A DNA stretch of 64,000 nucleotides from Loktanella sp. (GCA_024686085.1 JAIBDT010000001.1:164402-228401), one strand, 5' to 3'. Shown: positions 45,619-55,465, numbered from the stretch's first letter. Numbers and translations are program-made. The notes: generated from the letters alone by a model not told the origin.

Positions 45619-46404
45619 TCAGACTTTCGCCAACTGGTCTTTGTTTTTCAAACCAGTGCCCAAATAGGCTTCGATCACCTGCTCATTAGCCTTGATCTCG
45701 GCCAGCGTACCTTGGGCCAGAACCTTGCCCTCGGCCATGCAGATAACAGGGTCGCAAAGGCGGCCGATGAAATCCATATCGTGCTCGATGACAACAAAGG
45801 TATAGCCGCGCTCTTTGTTCAAACGGATGATCGCATCACCGATGGTGTTAAGAAGGGTGCGGTTTACGCCAGCGCCAACTTCGTCCAAAAATACGATCTT
45901 GGCATCCACCATCATGGTGCGGCCAAGCTCTAGCAGCTTTTTCTGGCCGCCCGACAAATTTCCCGCTTTCTCGTCCTTCAAATGGTCGATGGTGAGGAAT
46001 TCCAACACCTCATCGGCCTTCGCCAGCAATGCGCGCTCTTCATTTGCAATCCGCTTGCGGCCAAACCATGCGTTCCACAGCGTCTCTCCCGACTGGGCAC
46101 CCGGCACCATCATCAGGTTCTCGCGGACGGTCATGGTCGAAAATTCATGCGCGATTTGAAAGGTCCGCAACAAACCCTTGTGGAACAACTCATGTGGAGG
46201 CAGGCCCGTGATGTCCTCGCCCAGCATTGTCACGCGACCGGCAGAAGGTTCAAGAACGCCCGCGATCACATTAAATAAAGTGGTTTTCCCGGCGCCATTC
46301 GGGCCGATAAGGCCGGTAATCGAGCCTTCTTCAATACGCAAGGATGCGCCATCTACAGCGCGAAAACCACCAAAGGTTTTCACCAAATTCTCAACGACGA
46401 TCAT
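45619..46404 (-). CDS. livG: ABC transporter ATP-binding protein LivG
   Basis: A 261-residue ABC ATPase with Walker A GPNGAGKTT, signature LSGGQKKLLELGRTMM, and Walker B IVFLDEVGAGV, where the usual D-E-P is D-E-V, and switch His in VIEHDMDF. The FGGFRAVDGASLRIEEG N-terminus and the FQIAHEFSTMTVRENLM Q-loop region are LivG-like. A strong hairpin lies between it and the upstream binding-protein gene. Confidence 0.93.
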   Translation of the reverse strand: MIVVENLVKTFGGFRAVDGASLRIEEGSITGLIGPNGAGKTTLFNVIAGVLEPSAGRVTMLGEDITGLPPHELFHKGLLRTFQIAHEFSTMTVRENLMMVPGAQSGETLWNAWFGRKRIANEERALLAKADEVLEFLTIDHLKDEKAGNLSGGQKKLLELGRTMMVDAKIVFLDEVGAGVNRTLLNTIGDAIIRLNKERGYTFVVIEHDMDFIGRLCDPVICMAEGKVLAQGTLAEIKANEQVIEAYLGTGLKNKDQLAKV

Positions 46405-46446
46405 GTAAGTCCCCCCGCACGTTTAATACGTGTCGTACCCTGTTGA

Positions 46447-46474
46447 AATGGCGCGGGAAAACCCCCGCGCCATT
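46447..46474 (-). other. Strong hairpin between binding protein and ATPase genes
   Basis: AATGGCGCGGG and CCCGCGCCATT form an 11-bp perfect stem with a 6-base loop, 17 bases after the binding-protein stop. There is no T run, so it probably shields the upstream mRNA from 3' decay and lowers expression of the downstream transporter genes, as is common in binding-protein operons. Confidence 0.75.
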
Positions 46475-46490
46475 CCGGTTTTGCTATAGC

Positions 46491-47687
46491 TTAGCGGTAG
46501 CCGATTGTCGAATAAACGCCATCAGCGAATTCAACTTCCTGATAGTTACCAGCAGATTCACCTGGGCCAATCAGCTCAACTGCGGATGCACCAACATAGT
46601 CGATGTCGCCACCAGCAGCCAAGATCTCAAGACCCTTCGCCAATTCACCTGGCAAGATCTGCTCGCCCGGTGCGTTAGCAACGTTCATGACGTGATCTTT
46701 GAAATCTGCGGATGCAGAAGACCCAGCCGCTTGCATCGCCAACATGATCAACGCAGCAGCGTCATAAGATTCAGGAGCGAAAGCGCCTGTGCCGTCAAAG
46801 CCAGCAGCAGCAGCAAGTTCAACAAACATGCCAGAGCCCGCGTTGTCTGTGCCTGGGTATGCGCCGAAAGACCCGTTCATTTCGGCACCAAAGTTTTCGT
46901 TCAGCTTTGCGCCAACCATGCCGTCTGGCACATAGAACGTTTCAAACGCGCCTGTATCCAGTGCGGAACGGATGATGCCCGACCCACCTTGGTCAACGTA
47001 GCCTGCAACAACCAAAACGTCGCCGCCAGCGGATGCCAATGCACCAACTTCAGCAGAATAGTCTGCCTTGCCGTCTTCGTGGGCTGCAGAAATGGTGACC
47101 GTGCCGCCATTTGCTTCGAACGCCGCTTGGAATGCGTCAGCCAAACCTTTGCCGTAGTCGTTGTTTGTATATGTCAAAGCCACGTTATCAACGCCGCGAT
47201 CAGCCAGAATTTCTGTCATGATCACACCCTGACGCGCGTCAGATGGTGCTGTGCGGAAGAACAAGCCGTTGTCTTCTGCTGTGGACAGGCCAGGAGATGT
47301 CGCGGATGGGGACACCATCACTACACCGTTTGCCAAAGCAACGTTTGCAAGGATCGCACCAGTTACACCGGAACAGTCAGCGCCCATGATGGCGTTCACT
47401 TTGTCAGCTGTAACCAACCGCTCGGCTGCGGATGTCGCCGCACCAGCATCGATACATGTGCTGTCTGCACGCACGGACGTAACAGTCGCACCACCAAGCA
47501 GCGCACCGGACTCGGTAACTTCTGCCATCGCAAGCTCTGCGCCTGCACCCATTGCTGGGGTGATGGATTCAAGTGGACCGGTAAAGCCCAAGATCACGCC
47601 GATCTTGACTTCTTCCGCGTGGCCCGCAGCGAACGCAGAGCCTGCCATCATTGTCATGGCTGTTGTCGCCAATAGTAGTTTTTTCAT
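46491..47687 (-). CDS. livK: Branched-chain amino acid-type ABC substrate-binding protein
   Basis: Periplasmic binding protein of the importer encoded downstream. The 398-residue precursor has a signal peptide (cut near AFAAG) and a type I binding fold of the LivJ/LivK kind with VKIGVILGFTGPLE, DADCSGVTGAI-like GADCSGVTGAI and DNVALTYTNNDYGKGLADAF. GGGAG lies 7 bases upstream of the ATG. The symbol is used for the role only; the ligand could be another amino acid or amide. Confidence 0.88.
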   Translation of the reverse strand: MKKLLLATTAMTMMAGSAFAAGHAEEVKIGVILGFTGPLESITPAMGAGAELAMAEVTESGALLGGATVTSVRADSTCIDAGAATSAAERLVTADKVNAIMGADCSGVTGAILANVALANGVVMVSPSATSPGLSTAEDNGLFFRTAPSDARQGVIMTEILADRGVDNVALTYTNNDYGKGLADAFQAAFEANGGTVTISAAHEDGKADYSAEVGALASAGGDVLVVAGYVDQGGSGIIRSALDTGAFETFYVPDGMVGAKLNENFGAEMNGSFGAYPGTDNAGSGMFVELAAAAGFDGTGAFAPESYDAAALIMLAMQAAGSSASADFKDHVMNVANAPGEQILPGELAKGLEILAAGGDIDYVGASAVELIGPGESAGNYQEVEFADGVYSTIGYR

Positions 47688-47837
47688 TCGTCTTCTCCCT
47701 AGGTGGATTTGTTATCCTGACGCGCAGATTAACAGCCATATCGGGAATGTGAAGTCAGAACCCAAAGGAAAACCGTTTGATTTACGTGCTGTTTTCGGGC
47801 GTTTGGCCTGTTGATGTCGCGCAGTGGGCGCTTTTCG

Positions 47838-47861
47838 CAACTTTAAGTATAATTAAAGTTG
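47838..47861. promoter_or_regulatory. AT-rich inverted repeat upstream of livK
   Basis: CAACTTTAA and TTAAAGTTG form a perfect 9-bp inverted repeat around GTATAA, about 150 bases upstream of the livK start and 45 bases beyond the decayed gene's end. A TATAAT hexamer overlaps its centre. It could be an operator for the liv operon or simply a hairpin. Confidence 0.35.
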
Positions 47862-47891
47862 GTTCCGATACAGATAGCTGCGCAAAACTTG

Positions 47892-47913
47892 GCGATTGAT
47901 CTCGGTCAATCGC
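47892..47913 (-). terminator. Hairpin at the end of the decayed gene
   Basis: GCGATTGA and TCAATCGC form an 8-bp stem with a 6-base loop that spans the stop at 47906. On the minus strand it is followed by CCAAGTTTTGC, a short T run, so it may be a weak terminator. Confidence 0.4.
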
Positions 47914-48880
47914 ATTCAAAGGTCACATCAATCGCAGCCCAATCGCGGCGCTCTAGGGCGTCTTGACTGATCCAGAATTGATAAACGCTCAGGTTCCGAA
48001 ATTGGGGATGCATACAAGCTTCGGTCTGAAGCTGGAACCGCATGTGGTTCAGCATGTTTTCCTCGACCGCCGTCTGAATCTGATTGCCAATTCCGAACAT
48101 TTGGTGACAGCGCCAATTGGCGGGCAGGCGCGGAATCTTGGTTGTTGTATCAAATAGGGCCGCCATCTGTGTGTCTGCCGCAGAGTCATCCTGAGCGGTG
48201 TCTTGGCCCAATGGCATTATCTCAAGCGCAAAGCGTTGGAAAATCCGGTCCGATGTCACCGCCTCATTGGCCTCGACGTCTTGAAACAGCGGCGGCAAAT
48301 GCACCCGTTTTCGGAAATCCTTTTGGCACATGGCTTGCAGGCAACTCGGCCAGATCAATCTAGGCTGCATGGTGCAACGGCAACCCATCCGCACCGCGCA
48401 GCCAAGCGATTGTGCCCATGGTAGGGACGCCCCTTAACCAGTTGTTGCTGACGGAATGCTTGCCCTGTTCGGTCCGCACAAGTGCTATCGCAGGGGCGCG
48501 TTTGAAATTGCCCGCTTTCTGCAAAATATCTTTAATTTTAGCCTCATAAACCACAGTATCAGTATCAGTATCAGTATCAGTCGGGGCGATAAGACCTGCG
48601 TCGTTGCAAAGCGCGTCAAGATAGTCACGCAGGCTTTCATCGCGCATTTTGCCCTGAGACTCGACATGAGACAAATAGAGATTAGCCCAAAGGTGTTATC
48701 GGATTTCGGTAATTTCGGCTTACGGGGCATAAAACGCCACACAACATACGAAACGACTTTCAAGACATTGATAAAAAACATTTTAATCGGATTATTGTAA
48801 GCGAAGTCGCCCGCAACTAGTAACAACACCAGCGCAAATGCGGCCGCCGCTGTGCGCAATTTTGATTTGGTAATATTCAT
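47906..48880 (-). pseudogene. Decayed gene with at least two frame changes
   Basis: Three minus-strand frames together look like parts of one broken gene. The first starts at the ATG at 48880 (GAGG 8 bases upstream) with MNITKSKLRTAAAAFALVLL, a membrane helix, then VVWRFMPRKPKLPKSDNTF. Protein-like sequence then moves to another frame as YLSHVESQGKMRDESLRDYL (around 48680), which stops at TAG near 48360 after GLPLHHAA. A third frame runs to 47906 with IPRLPANWRCHQMFGIGNQ and ends in VTFECD. The middle part includes a TD repeat from a hexanucleotide tandem array. I do not recognise the family. Separate small overlapping genes are the alternative reading. Confidence 0.45.
48554..48581. repeat. 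Hexanucleotide tandem repeat, CAGTAT x 4.7
   Basis: Four perfect CAGTAT units plus CAGT. Because the unit is 6 bases, copy number changes would not shift the frame; in the frame that reads through it on the minus strand it encodes alternating Thr-Asp. Such arrays change length by slippage. Confidence 0.9.
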
Positions 48881-48960
48881 TACAGTCGCCTCACGGTCGG
48901 GACGACAGGATCGCAAAAGTGGGGCGGGACTATGAAAGCAATGTCGAAACTTTTGGGCTG

Positions 48961-49959
48961 CTAAACCGAAAGACGTGCCGCATGCGTGCCGCGCTCACGG
49001 TATGGGGTAGTGTCGTAATGTGAACGATAGCACTTCGAAAAATGCGACGGGCTCGCGAAACCACAGGCCAGCGCCACATTAATCACCGTCATATCCGTTT
49101 GCATCAACAGGTTGCGGGCCTTTTGCAGGCGTAATTCCATGTAATACCGCTTGGGGCTGCGCGACAGATATCTGCGGAACAGGCGTTCAAGCTGACGTGT
49201 GGACATGCCAACATCTTTAGCCAATGTCGCGGGGCTAATCGGCTCTTCGATGTTAGTTTCCATAATCTGGATAACACGGCTTAACTTTGGGTGACGCACA
49301 CCAATACGGGTCGGAATCGACAGGCGCTGGGTGTCTTGGTCGGTGCGAATGGATGAATATATCAGGATATCGGCAACCGCACTGGCCAGCTCCTCGCCAT
49401 GATGATCCGCAATCAGCTTAAGCATCAAATCAATCGAAGACGTGCCGCCGGCTGTTGTGATCCGGTTCCCGTCCACAACAAACACTGACTTTGTCAGCGT
49501 AACCTCTTCAAATTCCTCGATAAAGCTATCTTGGTTTTCCCAGTGGATCGTGGCCTTCTTGCCGTCCAACAAACCCGCTTTGGCCATCGTGTAGCCAGCC
49601 GTGCAAAGCCCCGCGATGGTGACACCGCGACGCGCCTCGCGTCTGATCCAGTTCAGGGTCTTCTTTGTTGTCGCGCGCTGAACGTCAACGCCACCGCACA
49701 ACATAATCGTGTCGTCGCGTTCCAATTCGCACAGGTCTTCTTCCAATTCAAAGCTACACCCATTCGAGCAGACCGCGCTTTCGCCGCCCTCACCAATGAT
49801 ACGCCAGCGGTACAATTCCTTGCCAGCGGTTCGGTTGGCAATGCGCAGGCTTTCAATCGCTGAGGAAAAACACAGCATCGTAAATTGATCCATCAACGCA
49901 AACACAAACCGGCGTGGTTTGCCTGCAAAGTCGACCTCAACTGTTTGTGGTTCAATCAT
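48961..49959 (-). CDS. GlxA-family AraC transcriptional regulator
   Basis: A 332-residue regulator with an N-terminal DJ-1/PfpI-like domain (about residues 15-180, FVFALMDQFTMLCFSSAIES, GLCTAGYTMAKAGLLDGKKA) and a C-terminal AraC DNA-binding domain with two helix-turn-helix motifs (LAKDVGMSTRQLERLFRRYL, INVALACGFASPSHFSKCYR). The layout is that of GlxA/GbdR-type activators of quaternary amine or amino acid catabolism; the ligand is unknown. ATG at 49959 gives MIEPQTVEVDF; the frame is open to 50034. The Shine-Dalgarno sequence is weak. Confidence 0.85.
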   Translation of the reverse strand: MIEPQTVEVDFAGKPRRFVFALMDQFTMLCFSSAIESLRIANRTAGKELYRWRIIGEGGESAVCSNGCSFELEEDLCELERDDTIMLCGGVDVQRATTKKTLNWIRREARRGVTIAGLCTAGYTMAKAGLLDGKKATIHWENQDSFIEEFEEVTLTKSVFVVDGNRITTAGGTSSIDLMLKLIADHHGEELASAVADILIYSSIRTDQDTQRLSIPTRIGVRHPKLSRVIQIMETNIEEPISPATLAKDVGMSTRQLERLFRRYLSRSPKRYYMELRLQKARNLLMQTDMTVINVALACGFASPSHFSKCYRSHYDTTPYRERGTHAARLSV

Positions 49960-50168
49960 CTCAACTGCGATCCTAAATGCGTTGTCTTGAGACCACATCA
50001 GTTTTGCTGGGAAACGACAAGCCTTTTTGCACAATTGTTGTCGGTTTCAGAGGTTGCATTTGGTTGAAAACTTGTGCCTTTTGGCATTGGCCCGCTGAAG
50101 CCTTCGGGCTATAACCGCTTGTGCTACCGCTAACAGCGCTGGTGACACTTATGAATTGGAGCAAGACT

Positions 50169-51539
50169 ATGACTGAATGGCAAAAAACTGATTGGCGCAA
50201 AAAACCGCGTGTTCAGATGCCTGATTATCTCGACGCGGACGCCTTAAAGGCCGTTGAGGGTCGTCTTAGCTCTTATCCACCACTGGTTTTTGCGGGTGAA
50301 GCACGGCGCCTTAAGGCGCAATTGGGTGCTGCGAGTCGCGGCGAAGCCTTCCTTTTGCAAGGCGGCGATTGCGCCGAAAGCTTTTCGGAATTTAGCGCCG
50401 ATGGTATCCGCGACACCTTTAAGGTGATGTTGCAAATGGCGATGGTCCTGACCTACGGGGCGAAAGTGCCTGTGGTTAAAGTGGGCCGGATGGCAGGGCA
50501 GATGGCCAAGCCACGCTCGGCACCAACCGAAACCGTGGGCGGCGTCGAACTGCCCAGCTACCGTGGTGACATCATCAACGGGTTTGACTTCACACCAGAG
50601 GCACGGATTCCCGATCCGACCCGCATGGAACAGGCCTACCTTCAGGCAGCGGCCACATTGAACCTGTTGCGCGCTTTCTCGACTGGTGGCTACGCAGACG
50701 TCCACAAAGTCCACGCTTGGACGCTTGGGTTCACAGCGCAAGCCGAGGCCGAAAAGTACCGCGAAATCGCAGAGCGGATCAGCGATACACTCGACTTCAT
50801 GGAAGCCGCAGGTATCCGTAGCGAAGCAAGCCACGCGTTAGAGACCGTCGATTTCTACACATCGCACGAAGCCTTGCTTTTGGAATACGAAGAGGCGTTG
50901 ACGCGTCTGGATTCCACATCAGGCAAATGGCTTGCGGGCTCTGGGCACATGATCTGGATCGGCGACCGGACACGGCAGCCCGACGGCGCGCATGTCGAAT
51001 TCTGCAAAGGCGTGCAAAACCCGATTGGGCTGAAGTGCGGCCCATCCATGACAACTGGGCACCTGAAGTCCTTGATGTCATCGCTCAACCCGGACAACGA
51101 AGCAGGGCGCTTGACCCTGATTTGTCGCTTTGGCGCAGGCAATGTGGGCGAACACCTGCCACGTCTTATTAAAGCGGTCGAAGAAGAGGGCGCCAAAGTT
51201 GTGTGGACCTGTGACGCGATGCACGGCAACACGATCAAATCGACAACGGGCTATAAAACGCGGCCGTTTGAGTCCGTGTTGCGCGAAGTCCGTGAATTCT
51301 TTGGGGTTCATGCTGCCGAGGGCACCGTGCCCGGTGGCGTGCATTTCGAGATGACAGGCAAAGACGTGACCGAATGCACCGGTGGGGTGCGCGCTGTGAC
51401 AGACGAAGACCTGTCAGACCGCTACCACACAGCTTGTGATCCACGCCTGAACGCATCCCAGTCTCTTGAACTGGCGTTTTTGGTGGCCGAAGAACTGTCT
51501 GACCGCCGCACCAAGATCGCAGCGGCCAAGGCTGGCTAG
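50169..51539 (+). CDS. 3-deoxy-7-phosphoheptulonate synthase, class II
   Basis: DAHP synthase condenses phosphoenolpyruvate and erythrose 4-phosphate, the first step of the shikimate pathway. The 456-residue protein is of the plant-like class II type, with [11 protein letters not shown] (metal-binding Cys), [25 protein letters not shown] and [16 protein letters not shown] lies about 7 bases before the ATG at 50169; the longer frame from 50121 lacks support. It converges with the PAS gene, 2 bases apart. Confidence 0.95.
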   Translation: MTEWQKTDWRKKPRVQMPDYLDADALKAVEGRLSSYPPLVFAGEARRLKAQLGAASRGEAFLLQGGDCAESFSEFSADGIRDTFKVMLQMAMVLTYGAKVPVVKVGRMAGQMAKPRSAPTETVGGVELPSYRGDIINGFDFTPEARIPDPTRMEQAYLQAAATLNLLRAFSTGGYADVHKVHAWTLGFTAQAEAEKYREIAERISDTLDFMEAAGIRSEASHALETVDFYTSHEALLLEYEEALTRLDSTSGKWLAGSGHMIWIGDRTRQPDGAHVEFCKGVQNPIGLKCGPSMTTGHLKSLMSSLNPDNEAGRLTLICRFGAGNVGEHLPRLIKAVEEEGAKVVWTCDAMHGNTIKSTTGYKTRPFESVLREVREFFGVHAAEGTVPGGVHFEMTGKDVTECTGGVRAVTDEDLSDRYHTACDPRLNASQSLELAFLVAEELSDRRTKIAAAKAG

Positions 51540-51541
51540 GC

Positions 51542-52171
51542 TCACACGTTATTCACAACCAATCGCAGGGCCGGGCGGGCAACGTCTGGCCTTTGCATTT
51601 GTGGGGTATGGGCCGGCGCAGCATGGATCTGGGTCAGCGGCTCGATCCGCATCGGGCGGCTATCATCAAGGCGCAAACGGCGGCTACGTGCGCCCAACGG
51701 GCCGTCTGTGACCAAAGCGCCCAAAACACGGCTGACATCGCCAGACTCATCACGCATCGGCATCAACAATATCGCGCCTTTAACCGCAGAGCGCAGCAAG
51801 CCCGCCGCACCTTGCACAGGCATTGCGATCAATGCAGGTTCCGAAAACGCGCTTTCCAAATGGACCGCCAGCGTGCTGCGATCTTCGGCATCGAAAAAGG
51901 CGCTGACAGGCATGCCGCGTGGATCCATCCGTAAAATATCATGCAGTTTCTGGCCCGCCACGCGCATCCGCGCCACACCTGGGGCGACGCGCTGCAACAC
52001 AAACGTATAAGGCAGCGCGCTACTAATTTTGTCGGGGTCAATATCCGCGCGGTTCGGAATAGAATCGTCAAGACGCAAAGATTGCCAATACTGTTCCAAC
52101 TCGGCCAGAACAGGGTGCTTGGGGTCTGCCGTGCGGCGTCCCGTGTTCAAGAATGTCAGTTTCGTAGTCAT
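51542..52171 (-). CDS. PAS-fold protein of unknown role
   Basis: A 209-residue protein resembling the PAS_5 group common in Rhodobacterales. It contains ADPKHPVLAELEQYWQSLR, then PNRADIDPDKISSALPYTFV and RVAPGVARMRVAGQKLHDIL, which are the start of the predicted PAS fold, and a C-terminal extension rich in Arg and Pro. AGGGA lies 8 bases before the ATG at 52171; the frame is open to 52255. No output domain is attached, so it may act by protein contact. Confidence 0.75.
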   Translation of the reverse strand: MTTKLTFLNTGRRTADPKHPVLAELEQYWQSLRLDDSIPNRADIDPDKISSALPYTFVLQRVAPGVARMRVAGQKLHDILRMDPRGMPVSAFFDAEDRSTLAVHLESAFSEPALIAMPVQGAAGLLRSAVKGAILLMPMRDESGDVSRVLGALVTDGPLGARSRRLRLDDSRPMRIEPLTQIHAAPAHTPQMQRPDVARPALRLVVNNV

Positions 52172-52355
52172 ATCACGTGTCCCTAAATTTATGGATGTGA
52201 TCGGTTCACGGTCACATTGTGAACACAATTTAGCACCTGTTAAGACAAAATTCATTTAACAAAGTATTAACGGGTTAACGGCAACGTCGGACGAACACTT
52301 GCCCACCAAGGCGCAAATGTCTTAGGTGCATTGCAAGCAAACGAAGGAACACGCC

Positions 52356-53246
52356 ATGATCCACTCCATGACCGCATTTGCCAGCAGCACTGGCACACAG
52401 GGCGCGAACAGTTGGGCGTGGGAGGTGCGCGGCGTGAATGCGCGGGGCTTGGATTTGCGACTGCGAATCCCCGAAGGGCTTGAAGGGGTGGAAGCAAAAG
52501 TGCGCAAAGCGCTGTCTGACGCGCTGTCTCGGGGCAATGTGACACTGAACCTGCGGCTGACACGCCAAGAAGGGACGCAATCACTCTCGGTGAACGCGCC
52601 GCAACTGGACGCGGTGCTCAGTGCGCTGGATGCGGTCCAAGAACGGGCCTTCGAGATGGGCGTCACCCTTGCGCAGCCCAATGCCGCAGATGTTTTGGCG
52701 CAGCGCGGAGTCTTGACGCAAGACACATCTGACGTAGACGACACCGCCCTGATTGCTGCGATTTCAAGCGAAATCGCACCGCTAATCACTGCGTTTGTGG
52801 ACATGCGCGCGTCCGAAGGGGCCGCACTTTATAACGTTATTACCGCGCAACTTAATGAAATTGCTGATCTTATTGCGCAAGCAGACGCCGCAGCAACCGC
52901 GCGGCGCCCGCAAGTTAAAGCCAAACTCACCGCCGACATGGGCCGTATCTTGGAAGATATCGCCGAGGTGGACGAGGGCCGGATCGCGCAAGAACTTGCG
53001 CTGCTGGCGGTGAAATCCGACGTGACCGAAGAAATCGACAGGCTCAAGGCGCATGTGGCGGCTGCAAAGGGGCTTTTGAGTGATCCAAAACCCGCAGGAC
53101 GTAAACTTGATTTTCTGGCACAGGAATTTAACCGTGAGGCTAATACACTTTGCGCCAAGGCGGGTGCACCTAACTTGACCGCAATCGGGCTGGACCTGAA
53201 AGCAGTGATCGACCAGATGCGCGAACAAATTCAAAACGTGGAGTAA
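52356..53246 (+). CDS. YicC-family endoribonuclease
   Basis: YicC-family proteins are RNases whose genes commonly sit next to gmk. The 296-residue protein starts [13 protein letters not shown] and has the N-terminal YicC domain ([16 protein letters not shown]) and the C-terminal DUF1732 part with [37 protein letters not shown] and [26 protein letters not shown] lies upstream of the ATG at 52356. gmk starts 4 bases after its stop. Confidence 0.92.
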   Translation: MIHSMTAFASSTGTQGANSWAWEVRGVNARGLDLRLRIPEGLEGVEAKVRKALSDALSRGNVTLNLRLTRQEGTQSLSVNAPQLDAVLSALDAVQERAFEMGVTLAQPNAADVLAQRGVLTQDTSDVDDTALIAAISSEIAPLITAFVDMRASEGAALYNVITAQLNEIADLIAQADAAATARRPQVKAKLTADMGRILEDIAEVDEGRIAQELALLAVKSDVTEEIDRLKAHVAAAKGLLSDPKPAGRKLDFLAQEFNREANTLCAKAGAPNLTAIGLDLKAVIDQMREQIQNVE

Positions 53247-53250
53247 CTCA

Positions 53251-53889
53251 TTGAAAAGACGTGGTCTTCTTATCATTCTATCCTCACCCTCTGGGGCGGG
53301 GAAATCGACACTCGCTGGGCGTTTGCGGACGTGGGACAACAGCCTGCGGTTCTCGGTTTCGTCCACGACACGCGAACCACGCGAAGGAGAAGTCAACGGC
53401 AAAGACTATTTCTTTGTAAGCACAGAAGAATTTCAATCCCAGGTGTCAGACGGCGAAATGCTGGAACATGCGCGGGTGTTCGGTAACTACTACGGCTCGC
53501 CCAAAGCGCCCGTTCAGACGGCGATTGACGAAGGCCGCGACGTGCTGTTCGACATCGACTGGCAAGGCGCGCAGCAGATCAGCAAATCGGCGCTAAGCGA
53601 ACACGTCCTGTCGATCTTTATCCTGCCGCCCTCGATCAGCGAACTCCACCGACGCTTGGTCAGCCGTGGCCAAGACGACGCGGAAACCATTGAAAAGCGT
53701 ATGCAAAAAAGTTGGGACGAGATCAGCCACTGGGACGGCTACGACTATGTCATGGTCAATGATGATCTCGACGAAACCGAAGCACGGCTCAAAACGATCA
53801 TCAGCGCAGAACGCTTGCGCGCCAGCCAACAACCCGATCTGATGGGGCACGTACGCACCCTGCAAACGCAATTCGAGGATCGCTCATGA
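53251..53889 (+). CDS. gmk: Guanylate kinase
   Basis: Gmk makes GDP from GMP, following guaA (15156-16715) in the same pathway. The 212-residue protein has the P-loop [11 protein letters not shown], the GMP-binding [21 protein letters not shown] and [10 protein letters not shown]. The start is TTG at 53251 with GGAG 7 bases upstream inside the yicC end. Its stop overlaps the next gene by four bases. Confidence 0.95.
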   Translation: MKRRGLLIILSSPSGAGKSTLAGRLRTWDNSLRFSVSSTTREPREGEVNGKDYFFVSTEEFQSQVSDGEMLEHARVFGNYYGSPKAPVQTAIDEGRDVLFDIDWQGAQQISKSALSEHVLSIFILPPSISELHRRLVSRGQDDAETIEKRMQKSWDEISHWDGYDYVMVNDDLDETEARLKTIISAERLRASQQPDLMGHVRTLQTQFEDRS

Positions 53890-54404
53890 TTTACGCTCTG
53901 GCCGACAAGACCCCGCAAATCGACGACGACGCATGGGTTGCACCGGGATGTCATATTATCGGCGCTGTCACTCTTGGGCCCGCATCCTCTGTCTGGTTCG
54001 GGACGACAATGCGCGGCGATAACGAGATGATCACCGTCGGCGCGGGCAGCAACGTGCAAGAAAACTGCGTGCTGCACACAGACATGGGGTCCCCTTTGAC
54101 CATCGGCACAGGTTGCACCATCGGGCATAAAGCGATGCTGCACGGCTGCATCATCGGCGACAATTCCTTGATCGGCATGGGCGCGACCGTGCTGAACGGT
54201 GCCGTGATTGGCAAAAACTGCCTGATCGGGGCAGGGGCGTTGATCACCGAAGGCAAAGTCATTCCAGACGGTAGCCTTGTGATGGGCAGCCCGGGCAAAG
54301 TCGTGAGGCAGCTTGATGATGACGCGATCGAGCGCCTCAAACTTTCAGCACAGCACTACAGTGAAAACGCCGCACGGTTCCGGCGCGACCTCAAGCCCAT
54401 CTAG
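53886..54404 (+). CDS. Gamma-carbonic anhydrase-like hexapeptide-repeat protein
   Basis: A 172-residue left-handed beta-helix protein of the gamma-carbonic anhydrase/YrdA group, with [36 protein letters not shown], three His of the zinc-site type ([17 protein letters not shown]) and [14 protein letters not shown]. Enzyme activity is known for only some members. It overlaps gmk by ATGA and is followed one base later by phoR. Confidence 0.88.
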   Translation: MIYALADKTPQIDDDAWVAPGCHIIGAVTLGPASSVWFGTTMRGDNEMITVGAGSNVQENCVLHTDMGSPLTIGTGCTIGHKAMLHGCIIGDNSLIGMGATVLNGAVIGKNCLIGAGALITEGKVIPDGSLVMGSPGKVVRQLDDDAIERLKLSAQHYSENAARFRRDLKPI

Positions 54405-54405
54405 C

Positions 54406-55425
54406 ATGACACCCGCGGAAGTCCTTGATGCGCTGCCTTTGCCTGCCGCACTTATCGGGGCAGATCAGCGTATCGCGGCCATAAACGCCAGTTTTGCTGC
54501 TTTGATCGGCACCGACACGACGGGTTGGCACTATGTAAAGGCCCTGCGCCAACCCGCCGTGATCGAGGCCATTGAACAGGTCTTAGCCACAGGCAAACCC
54601 GCCAAAGCGTCATATCAGGGTGGCAGCTTGGGCCGCGAAACCACGTTTGAGGCGCATGTCAAGCAGGCAGGCGACGCGGCGCTTCTTACGCTGATCGATC
54701 ACACAGACGCCGAAGTGGCTGGCAAAATGCGCCGCGACTTTGTGGCCAACGTCAGCCACGAACTGCGCACACCTCTAACTGCCCTCACTGGGTTTATTGA
54801 AACGCTGCGCGGGGCGGCACGCAACGATGAGGACGCGCGCGACAGGTTCCTTGGGATCATGGGCCAAGAGGCAGAACGGATGACCCGGCTGGTTGACGAA
54901 CTGATGGCGCTAAGCAGGCTGGAAGAAACCGAACGGCGCAAGCCCGCAACCCTCGTGAACTTGTGTGATATCATCACCGCCGCCAGCCAAGGACTATCCA
55001 TCATCGGCCAAAACGCAGCGGTTGATTTGATATTCGATCTGCCGGATGCGCCAGTCACCGTGGCGGGCGATTCCGCACAATTGCAACAAGTCATCATGAA
55101 CCTTGTTGAAAACGCTATAAAATATGGAGGTTCAGGCGGGCGTGTCATTGTGACCCTGCACCCGATATCAGCGCTTAAAGCACTGCGCGGCAAAGGGGCC
55201 GCCATCACCGTCCATGACTTCGGGGACGGAATAGCCGACCACCAGATCGCACGGCTGACCGAACGGTTCTACCGCGTCGATAACCACAGATCACGCGAGG
55301 TGGGCGGCACAGGTCTTGGCCTTGCGATCGTTAAACATATCGTGAACCGGCATCGGGGCAGGCTGCAAATCGCCAGCGCACTCGGGGCAGGGACAACTGT
55401 GACTGTTCTTTTACCCGCAGATTAA
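54406..55425 (+). CDS. phoR: Phosphate regulon sensor kinase PhoR
   Basis: PhoR phosphorylates PhoB when phosphate is low. The 339-residue protein has a PAS domain (about residues 5-100), the His motif FVANVSHELRTPL with His118, and an ATPase domain with NLVENAIKYGG, DFGDGIADHQI and GTGLGLAIVKHI. No membrane helix is present, unlike E. coli PhoR. The frame is open to 54313 within the previous gene, but the ATG at 54406 is chosen because it follows that gene's stop by one base. PhoB is encoded at the far end of the cluster. Confidence 0.9.
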   Translation: MTPAEVLDALPLPAALIGADQRIAAINASFAALIGTDTTGWHYVKALRQPAVIEAIEQVLATGKPAKASYQGGSLGRETTFEAHVKQAGDAALLTLIDHTDAEVAGKMRRDFVANVSHELRTPLTALTGFIETLRGAARNDEDARDRFLGIMGQEAERMTRLVDELMALSRLEETERRKPATLVNLCDIITAASQGLSIIGQNAAVDLIFDLPDAPVTVAGDSAQLQQVIMNLVENAIKYGGSGGRVIVTLHPISALKALRGKGAAITVHDFGDGIADHQIARLTERFYRVDNHRSREVGGTGLGLAIVKHIVNRHRGRLQIASALGAGTTVTVLLPAD

Positions 55426-55432
55426 AAGCGAC

Positions 55433-55465
55433 TGTCATAAAACTATTACATTGGTGTCACAAAAG
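55433..55465 (+). promoter_or_regulatory. Pho box upstream of pstS
   Basis: Three 11-base units; the outer two read TGTCATAAAAC and TGTCACAAAAG, close to the TGTCA-plus-A-run unit of PhoB sites, and the middle one is weaker. The 11-base spacing matches PhoB direct repeats. It lies 84 bases before the pstS ATG and 7 bases after the phoR stop, so PhoB probably activates pstSCAB-phoU-phoB from here. Confidence 0.8.

Noticed and set aside
46447..46474. Full factor-independent terminator after livK
   Set aside because: The stem is strong but no T run follows, and the downstream genes need transcription from the same promoter.
46344..47675. Long open frame (443 codons) on the plus strand opposite livK
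   Set aside because: It is Cys- and His-rich, has no family motif, and mirrors the strong codon bias of livK on the other strand.
48485..48880. Intact independent gene from the ATG at 48880 in its full open frame
   Set aside because: Its second half is a Leu/Ile run and a basic tail that arise from reading the tandem repeat out of phase; the protein-like sequence there is in another frame.
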